From Candidatus Alectryobacillus merdavium (GTDB lineage: Bacteria; Bacillota_I; Bacilli_A; RFN20; CAG-826), in contig JADIMN010000031.1 in NCBI GenBank assembly GCA_017694735.1, positions 1-11,814 on the forward strand: a stretch of 11,814 bases of DNA, given 5' to 3'. Position 1 is the first letter of the stretch; every line of letters starts with the position of its first letter. Below are positions 1-5,524 of this stretch, one piece after another. A model generated the notes under the pieces. That model was not told the origin of the DNA. It worked only from the letters and a program-made list of their open reading frames with translations, and did no database searches. Position numbers and translations under genes: made by a program.

Positions 1-1
1 A

Positions 2-706
2 GCTAAAAACAGTGGAATTGAAGAAGTTATTATAATTGTTTCAAAATCAAAGCCAGAAATAGAAGATTATTTTAAAAGAAATATAGAATTAGAAAATATT
101 TTGATTTCAGATGGAAAATTAAAAGAAGCAAATGAAATTAAAGAAATAGCTGAACTTGTAAAAATTAAATTCGTTCTTCAAGAAAAGCCAATTGGCCTTG
201 CCAATGCTTTGTACGTAGCAAAACAAGAAATAAATGGTGAAGATTTCGCACTTATTTTAGGCGATGATTTAATTTATAGTGATGGTGTTCCTGCTTTAAA
301 ACAATTAATTGATGCTTATGAAAAGTATGATTCTAATATTATTGGAGTTCAAAAAGTTGATCACGATAAGGTTAATAAGTATGGAATAGTTGCTCCTAAA
401 TCAAATATTAAAGGAAGTGTTTTTGGATTGTCTGATTTAGTAGAAAAACCAAAAATTGAAGATGCACCAAGTGATTATGCAATAATAGGAAGATATATTA
501 TAAAAAATAATTTATTTAATTATATTGAAAAACTTAAGCCAGGAAAGAACAATGAATATCAATTAACCGATGCTTTTAAAATGTGTTTAAATGACAATAA
601 TTCAATTTGCGCTTGTGTTATAGATGGAAAAAGATTTGATATTGGTGACAAAAAAGGATTTGTTAGCGCAATAGATTTTTATTATAAATTAAATTATTCT
701 GAGTAA
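2..706 (+). CDS. galU: UTP--glucose-1-phosphate uridylyltransferase, 5'-truncated by window
   Basis: The frame is open from base 2 to the TAA at 704-706, giving 234 residues; GalU is usually about 290, so roughly the first 50-60, including the N-terminal nucleotide-binding loop, lie outside the window. The frame upstream of the internal TTG at 101 already reads as GalU (a SGIEEVIIIVSKSKPEIEDYF-like stretch), so that TTG is not the start. Visible family landmarks are the LGDD metal/nucleotide motif (about 257-268), a YGIVAP segment, the VEKP motif, an EYQLTDAF segment, and GKRFDIGDKKGF near the end, where the Lys-containing GDKKG loop is typical of the sugar-phosphate site. The enzyme makes UDP-glucose from UTP and glucose-1-phosphate in the cytosol, for glycolipid, capsule or galactose metabolism. 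The usual GLGHA motif reads GLANA here, a modest deviation. A related sugar nucleotidyltransferase is possible but less likely given the C-terminal motifs. Confidence 0.9.
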   Translation, partial: AKNSGIEEVIIIVSKSKPEIEDYFKRNIELENILISDGKLKEANEIKEIAELVKIKFVLQEKPIGLANALYVAKQEINGEDFALILGDDLIYSDGVPALKQLIDAYEKYDSNIIGVQKVDHDKVNKYGIVAPKSNIKGSVFGLSDLVEKPKIEDAPSDYAIIGRYIIKNNLFNYIEKLKPGKNNEYQLTDAFKMCLNDNNSICACVIDGKRFDIGDKKGFVSAIDFYYKLNYSE

Positions 707-852
707 TTGGAAAAAAAGTAATCCATTTTTAATGATAAACTTTTTTATTTAAACATTTTAATTTTATTCAATTTTATATTCTATAAATTTTATACTTTGA
801 TGTTTAAATTAAAAAATATTCAGGAATTGCAATAAATTTTATTAAATAGAGT

Positions 853-885
853 GATTAAATTAAAAGTTATTAATTTGATTTTTTT
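853..885 (+). terminator. Weak A/U-rich hairpin with T tract, possible galU terminator
   Basis: Bases 853-863 can pair with 870-880 around a 6-base loop (864-869), counting two G-U pairs and no G-C pairs, and the right arm runs directly into five further Ts (881-885). The layout is that of an intrinsic terminator about 150 bases after the galU stop. However, the stem is all A-U/G-U and would be unstable, and such pairings are frequent by chance in sequence this A/T-rich. Confidence 0.2.
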
Positions 886-987
886 AATCTTTTCATTAAT
901 GTCATTGTTCTTGTTTAATTTATTTGAATTGAAACGGACCTTAATAAAAGAGACATACTAGAATTTAATAAACCATTAAGATTTTAA

Positions 988-1016
988 TTCAAAAAAGAAA
1001 GTTATAAATATATAAT
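988..1016 (+). promoter_or_regulatory. Sigma-A-type promoter of nifJ
   Basis: A perfect TATAAT (-10) at 1011-1016 is preceded, after a 17-base spacer, by TTCAAA (988-993), matching four of six bases of the TTGACA -35 box. Transcription would start near 1022-1024, giving a leader of about 25 bases that includes the strong AAGAGGTG ribosome binding site at 1034-1041. Good box, spacing and position; the alternative A/T-rich hexamers nearby fit less well. Confidence 0.6.
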
Positions 1017-1048
1017 ATTTATGTTATTTATAAAAGAGGTGTTTTAGA

Positions 1049-4000
1049 ATGTCAGAAATTAAAAAGACAAAATTATCCTGTGATGGAAATACAGCTGCTG
1101 CTTTAACATCTTATATGTTTACAGAAGTTGCTGGTATCTATCCTATTACTCCATCATCTCCTATGGCTGAACTTGTTGATGTTTATGCAAGCCAAGGAAA
1201 ATTAAATTTCTTTAATGACACTGTAAAAGTCGTTGAAATGCAATCTGAAGGTGGTGCTTCTGGTGCAGTCCACGGTGCTTTACAAGCTGGTTCACTTGCA
1301 ACAACATATACTGCAAGCCAAGGTTTATTATTAATGATTCCAAACATTTACAAATGGTGTGGAGAACTTCTTCCAGCAGTATTACATGTAAGTGCTAGAA
1401 GTTTAGCTACAAGAGCATTATCTATCTTTGGTGATCATCAAGATATTTATGCTATTAGACAAACTGGTATTACAATGCTTTGTTCTCACTCCGTTCAAGA
1501 AGTTGCTGATTTAGCAAGTGTAGCACATTTAATTGCTATTGATTCTAGTATTCCTGTTTGCCATTTCTTTGATGGATTTAGAACAAGCCATGAAATTCAA
1601 AATGTTGAATTTGTTGATTCTGAAGAATGGAAAAAATTAATGCCTTGGGATAAGGTTGAAGCTTTCAGAGCAAGAGCTTTAAACCCACATACTCACCCAG
1701 TTACAAGAGGTGGTGCTGAAAATGATGATATTTATTTCCAAGCAAGAGAAGCTCAAAATAAAGAATTTGATCATGTAATTGAAGTTGCCGATAAATATTT
1801 TAAAGAAGCTACAAGATTAACCGGCAGAGAATATGCTCCATTTACTTATTATGGTGCAAAAGATGCTGATAGAGTCATTATTGCTATGGGTAGTGTTACT
1901 GAAACTACTAAAGAAGTAATTGATGATTTACTTGCTAAAGGAGAAAAAGTTGGTTTAATTAAAGTTCACTTATATAGACCATTTAGTTCTTCTCATTTAG
2001 TTAATAAGCTTCCAAAAACAGTTAAGAAAATTGCTGTTTTAGATAGAACAAAAGAAAGCGGTTCTATTGGTGAACCTCTTTATATGGATGTAGTTGCTGC
2101 ATTAAATAAAGAAGGTATTAATAATGTTGAAGTATTCGGTGGTAGATATGGTTTATCTAGTAAAGATACTCAACCAAAACATATTAAATCAGTTTATGAT
2201 TTCTTAAATAATAAACCTCATCACAACTTCACCGTTGGTATTGAAGATGATGTTACTAATTTAAGTATTCCAGTTGATCAAAATTACCATATTAAAGGTG
2301 ATTATACATCTTGTTTATTCTATGGTCTTGGTAGCGATGGTACAGTTAGTGCTAATAAATCAAGTATTAAAATTATTGGTGATGAAACAGGAATGTATGC
2401 ACAAGCATATTTTGCTTATGACTCAAGAAAAGCTGGCGGTGTTACAAGATCACACTTAAGATTTGGTAAGACTCCAATTAGAAGTACATATTATGTTGAA
2501 AATGCTTCATTTATTTCTTGTTCATTAGATACATATTTATTTAAGTTTGATATGTTAAAGAACTTAAGTGAAGGCGGTACTTTCTTATTAAATACTGATA
2601 TGGATGATGAAAAGTTAATTTCTGTCCTTCCAAATAGAGTAAAATATCAACTCGCAACAAAACATGCTAAATTTTATGTAATTGATGCAAATAAGATTGC
2701 ACAAGAAACTGGCATGGGAAGACATACTAATACTATTCTTCAATCTAGTTTCTTCTATTTAAATCAAAATATTATGCCTTATGAAGAAGCAAATAAATGG
2801 ATGAAGAAATTTGCTGAAAAGACATATTCAAAGAAAGGCCAAGAAATTGTTGAAAATAACTTCAAGGCTATTGATAAAGGTACAGAAGGTTTAAGAGAAG
2901 TTAAAGTTGATCCAGAATGGAGCAAACTTCCTTATAATAAAGAAGTTCACTTAACTGGAGATGATTATTTTGATTCATATGTCAATGAAATTGGCGTATT
3001 AAATGGAGATAATTTACCAGTTTCTAAATTTAGAGAATTTGAACTTTTAGATGGTACAATGGAAGAAAATATTACCTTTAAAGAAAAACGTAGCATTGCT
3101 GATAGAGTACCACTATGGCACAAAGAAAATTGTATTCAATGTAATCAATGTTCATTTGTATGTCCACACGCTACAATAAGACCATTTATTTTAAATGAAG
3201 AAGAACTTGCAAATGCTCCTGAAATTGTAAAGAATGGTGTTGTAGATTTAAAACCAGCTAAACCTGGATTAAAATTTAGAATTCAAGTTTCTGCTGAAAA
3301 CTGTGTTGGTTGTGGTTTATGTGTTAATGAATGTTTAGCAAATAAAGCTGCAATTAAGAGTGGTAGCGGAAAACTTGCTCTTACAATGGAAGAAGCTAAA
3401 TCTCAATTTGAGCAAGAAAAAGGTGCTGATTATTTATATAAACATGTTGAATATAAGAGCAATATCTTCCCAACAACAAGTCCAAAAGGTGTTGGTTTCT
3501 TAATGCCATATATGGAAGTATCTGGTGCATGTGCTGGTTGTGGAGAAACTCCTTACTATAGATTAATTTCTCAATTATTTGGTAAAGATATGCTTGTTGC
3601 AAACGCAACTGGTTGTTCTTCTATTTATAGTGGTAGTACCCCATTAACTCCATTTGTTAAAGATAAGAATGGTCAAGGTGTTGCATGGGCTAACTCATTA
3701 TTTGAAGATAATGCTGAATATGGTTATGGTATGAGAATTGCTACTAACTATAAATTAGCACAAATTGTTAGAATTTTAAGTAAAGCATTAGATTGTGATA
3801 AAGCTAGTGATGAATTAAAAGAAACAATTAAACATTATCTTGATAATATTAAAAATAAAGATGAAGCAAGAAAGATTGTTCCAACACTTGTAAAACTTGT
3901 TAAAGAATCTGAATGTGAAACTGTAAAAGAGGTTTTACAATATGAAAGAGATTTAATCGATAAATCAATTTGGATCGTTGGTGGCGATGGTTGGGCTTAT

Positions 4001-4609
4001 GATATTGGATACGGTGGACTTGATCACGTCCTTGCAAGTGAAGATGATGTTAATGTCATGGTACTTGATACTGAAGTTTATTCAAATACTGGTGGTCAAT
4101 CTTCTAAATCAAGTCAAACTGGAAGTATTGCTAAATTTACTGCTAGTGGTAAAACTCAAGCTAAAAAGAATCTTGCTTTAATGGCAATGGCTTATGGAAA
4201 TGTATATGTTGCACAAGTTGCTTTAGGAGCAAATCCAATTGCTGCAATCTCTGCATTTAAAGAAGCTGAAAGTTATGATGGTCCAAGTATTGTTATTTGT
4301 TACTCTCCTTGCGCTAACCATGGTATTAAAGGTGGATTATCAAACGCAATGCAAGTTGAAAGAGAAGCTGTTGAATCTGGCTATTTCCCAATCTTTAGAT
4401 ACAATCCTAGAAACGAAGCTCTTGGAAAACCATGCTTAACTTTAGATAGTAAAGAACCTGACTTTAGTAAGATTAGAGAATTTGTTATGAAAGAATCAAG
4501 ATTCTCTCAACTTCCAAAAGTTAATCCTCAACACGCTGAAGAGTTATTAAATAAACTTGAAAAGTGTGCAAAAGATAGATATAACCGTATTAAAAAGTTT
4601 GGTTTATAA
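1049..4609 (+). CDS. nifJ: Pyruvate:ferredoxin (flavodoxin) oxidoreductase
   Basis: A full-length 1186-residue single-chain PFOR, matching the usual 1170-1200. It oxidatively decarboxylates pyruvate with CoA to acetyl-CoA and CO2 in the cytosol and passes electrons to ferredoxin or flavodoxin. Domains in order: N-terminal pyrimidine-binding domain with YPITPSSPMAE (from Y31) and the Glu of QSEGGA (E67) expected to activate thiamine diphosphate; CoA/transketolase-C-like and gamma domains to about residue 650; a two-cluster ferredoxin domain with CxxCxxCxxxCP at C695 and CxxCxxCxxxC at C752; and a C-terminal TPP domain. The proximal [4Fe-4S] ligands are C828, C831, C856 and C1088, and GDGW (979-982) through NTGGQSS (N1013) forms the TPP/Mg site. 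All catalytic elements are present. The second ferredoxin motif has Leu rather than the usual Pro after its last Cys. The start is fixed by AAGAGGTG eight bases upstream. It is monocistronic, with its own promoter and terminator. Confidence 0.98.
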   Translation: MSEIKKTKLSCDGNTAAALTSYMFTEVAGIYPITPSSPMAELVDVYASQGKLNFFNDTVKVVEMQSEGGASGAVHGALQAGSLATTYTASQGLLLMIPNIYKWCGELLPAVLHVSARSLATRALSIFGDHQDIYAIRQTGITMLCSHSVQEVADLASVAHLIAIDSSIPVCHFFDGFRTSHEIQNVEFVDSEEWKKLMPWDKVEAFRARALNPHTHPVTRGGAENDDIYFQAREAQNKEFDHVIEVADKYFKEATRLTGREYAPFTYYGAKDADRVIIAMGSVTETTKEVIDDLLAKGEKVGLIKVHLYRPFSSSHLVNKLPKTVKKIAVLDRTKESGSIGEPLYMDVVAALNKEGINNVEVFGGRYGLSSKDTQPKHIKSVYDFLNNKPHHNFTVGIEDDVTNLSIPVDQNYHIKGDYTSCLFYGLGSDGTVSANKSSIKIIGDETGMYAQAYFAYDSRKAGGVTRSHLRFGKTPIRSTYYVENASFISCSLDTYLFKFDMLKNLSEGGTFLLNTDMDDEKLISVLPNRVKYQLATKHAKFYVIDANKIAQETGMGRHTNTILQSSFFYLNQNIMPYEEANKWMKKFAEKTYSKKGQEIVENNFKAIDKGTEGLREVKVDPEWSKLPYNKEVHLTGDDYFDSYVNEIGVLNGDNLPVSKFREFELLDGTMEENITFKEKRSIADRVPLWHKENCIQCNQCSFVCPHATIRPFILNEEELANAPEIVKNGVVDLKPAKPGLKFRIQVSAENCVGCGLCVNECLANKAAIKSGSGKLALTMEEAKSQFEQEKGADYLYKHVEYKSNIFPTTSPKGVGFLMPYMEVSGACAGCGETPYYRLISQLFGKDMLVANATGCSSIYSGSTPLTPFVKDKNGQGVAWANSLFEDNAEYGYGMRIATNYKLAQIVRILSKALDCDKASDELKETIKHYLDNIKNKDEARKIVPTLVKLVKESECETVKEVLQYERDLIDKSIWIVGGDGWAYDIGYGGLDHVLASEDDVNVMVLDTEVYSNTGGQSSKSSQTGSIAKFTASGKTQAKKNLALMAMAYGNVYVAQVALGANPIAAISAFKEAESYDGPSIVICYSPCANHGIKGGLSNAMQVEREAVESGYFPIFRYNPRNEALGKPCLTLDSKEPDFSKIREFVMKESRFSQLPKVNPQHAEELLNKLEKCAKDRYNRIKKFGL

Positions 4610-4624
4610 TCTAAAATAATTATT

Positions 4625-4652
4625 AAAGGTGTGTTTAATAACACACCTTTTT
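4625..4652 (+). terminator. Rho-independent terminator of nifJ
   Basis: A perfect 11-bp inverted repeat (AAAGGTGTGTT at 4625-4635, AACACACCTTT at 4640-4650) around a TAAT loop lies 15 bases after the nifJ stop and runs into a T5 tract (4648-4652). The A-rich left flank would also allow some termination from the opposite strand. This is the most convincing terminator in the window and isolates nifJ from the downstream operon. Confidence 0.93.
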
Positions 4653-4661
4653 AATTTACAT

Positions 4662-4721
4662 AAATATTGGGTTTTCGCATTGTTTTTGTAAAAATATTTA
4701 CGTTTCGCAGGGTTTTTTAAA
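4662..4721. repeat. Two tandem copies of a 30-nt intergenic repeat
   Basis: Copy 1 (4662-4691) and copy 2 (4692-4721) abut with an exact 30-base period and match at 22 of 30 positions. Both begin AAATATT, carry TTTCGCA in the middle and a G followed by five or six Ts near the end. A third copy at 11788-11814 matches copy 2 at 24 of 27 aligned positions without gaps, so this is a dispersed repeat and not only a local duplication. The copies are not palindromic and I see no coding capacity. They sit just behind the nifJ terminator; function unknown. Confidence 0.65.
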
Positions 4722-4777
4722 TTATAAATTCCAATTACTAAATAAGCCGGATTTTTATAATTTTTATTTCTTATGAA

Positions 4778-4805
4778 TTGCGTAAATATTATATATTGAT
4801 ATAAT
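4778..4805 (+). promoter_or_regulatory. Extended -10 promoter of the six-gene operon
   Basis: TGA-TATAAT (TG at 4797-4798, TATAAT at 4800-4805) is a perfect extended -10 element; TTGCGT (4778-4783) lies 16 bases upstream as a partial -35. The predicted start site, 6-8 bases past the -10, falls at about 4811-4813, only two to four bases before the ATG at 4815. CGTAAATATT (4781-4790), overlapping the -35, is an exact inverted match to bases 4693-4702 in repeat copy 2, which may be chance in this composition. Confidence 0.7.
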
Positions 4806-4814
4806 ATTTAAGTT

Positions 4815-5519
4815 ATGGAAGAAAGCAAGGAAAGAGTTAAATTACCTAAATATACACTAAGTGAAGAACTTTTTAATTCTATATCACATGGTATAGGTGC
4901 TATTTTTGGTATTTTTGTTTTTATTTTTTCTATTGTTATTTGGAATAATTCTTCTGATAGAGATTACTTCAAACTTAGCGCAATTTTAATTTATGGATTA
5001 AGTTTGATCTTACTATATACAATTTCTTGTATTTATCATTCTTTAGCAAAAAATAAAGGTAAAAAAGTTTTAAGAATTTTAGATCATGATATGGTTTTTT
5101 TACTAATAGCTGGAACTTATACTCCTTTTTCTTTAGTGTGTTTAAGAGAAAGTTATTTTTATAATATTTCTCTTGGATGGGTACTATTTGCAATTGTTTG
5201 GATTCTTGTAATTGTTGGTATTGTTTTTAATTCTATAAATATTGAAAAGTATAATATTTTGTCGACGATTTTATATATAGTAATTGGCTGGAGCATTATG
5301 ATATTTGTTTATCCATTTATTGAGTATTTATCTCTCCATAAATTTGGAATGCTTGCTTTTTCAGCTTTATTAATTGGTGGAATTTTATACACTATTGGAA
5401 GTGTTTTATATGGAATTGGAGCAAAAGTAAAAGGAATGCATTCTGTGTTTCACTTTTTTGTATTAGCAGCTAGTGTGTTTCAATTTATATCTATATATTT
5501 TGGTATTTTAATGGAGTAA
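4815..5519 (+). CDS. trhA: Hemolysin III / TrhA family membrane protein (PAQR superfamily)
   Basis: A 234-residue, seven-helix integral membrane protein of normal family length. The three PAQR signature sites are intact: ExxNxxxH near the N-terminus (E18, N21, H25), SxxxH in the second helix region (S71, H75) followed by the family block HDMVFLLIAGTYTPF (from H91, with D92), and HxxxH before the last helix (H209, H213). These Ser/Asp/His residues form the zinc-binding, hydrolase-like centre of PAQR proteins. Approximate membrane segments are residues 27-44, 53-75, 92-110, 118-139, 146-166, 178-200 and 210-232. The family name reflects early haemolysis assays; a role in membrane homeostasis is now favoured, and toxicity should not be assumed. 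There is no ribosome binding site before the ATG and no alternative in-frame start near it, consistent with a leaderless message. It is the first gene of the operon; the uvrA start follows after 5 bases. Confidence 0.93.
   Translation: MEESKERVKLPKYTLSEELFNSISHGIGAIFGIFVFIFSIVIWNNSSDRDYFKLSAILIYGLSLILLYTISCIYHSLAKNKGKKVLRILDHDMVFLLIAGTYTPFSLVCLRESYFYNISLGWVLFAIVWILVIVGIVFNSINIEKYNILSTILYIVIGWSIMIFVYPFIEYLSLHKFGMLAFSALLIGGILYTIGSVLYGIGAKVKGMHSVFHFFVLAASVFQFISIYFGILME
5513..5516 (+). promoter_or_regulatory. uvrA ribosome binding site inside the trhA 3' end
   Basis: GGAG lies in the final Met-Glu codons of the upstream gene, eight bases before the uvrA ATG at 5525. It fixes the uvrA start and makes translation coupling between the two genes likely. 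Confidence 0.7.
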
Positions 5520-5524
5520 TTTTT

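Larger units (their letters stand above)
707..1048. other. A/T-rich intergenic region between galU and nifJ
   Basis: This 342-base gap contains no credible coding frame, tRNA or recognisable riboswitch. What it does hold: an imperfect inverted repeat with arms 741-756 and 800-816 (one single-base bulge, almost all A/T), a weak terminator-like hairpin at 853-885, and the nifJ promoter and ribosome binding site in the last 60 bases. A -35-like TTGAAA at 929-934 has no well-spaced -10 partner. I see no classical Rex-type operator (TTGTTAA-N4-TTAACAA). Beyond this nothing can be supported. Confidence 0.6.

Noticed and set aside
101..706. galU starting at the TTG at position 101
   Set aside because: The same frame is open to the window edge and the upstream residues (position 2 onward) match GalU, so the gene is truncated by the window and not started there.
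814..840. A fourth copy of the intergenic repeat (AAATATT followed by TTGCA)
   Set aside because: About 17 of 27 positions match, mostly A/T, and the G-T6 end is missing; not separable from chance.
929..959. An upstream nifJ promoter with TTGAAA as -35
   Set aside because: The only -10-like hexamer (CATACT at 954-959) lies 19 bases away; the TTCAAA/TATAAT pair at 988-1016 is much better.
707..1048. A Rex-type redox operator or riboswitch controlling nifJ
   Set aside because: No TTGTTAA-N4-TTAACAA-like palindrome and no conserved riboswitch core seen; the predicted leader is only about 25 bases.
3396..3608. Antisense and out-of-frame reading frames of 60-95 codons within nifJ, trhA, uvrA, lgt and whiA
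   Set aside because: They are entirely inside conserved genes, have compositions expected from shadow frames, and show no start signals or recognisable domains.
4662..4721. CRISPR array, because of the exact 30-base periodicity
   Set aside because: Only two abutting copies, no distinct repeat/spacer division, the third copy is 7 kb away, and no cas genes are present.
4815..5519. Hemolysin III as a virulence toxin
   Set aside because: The family is widespread in harmless bacteria and belongs to the PAQR membrane proteins; the name is historical.
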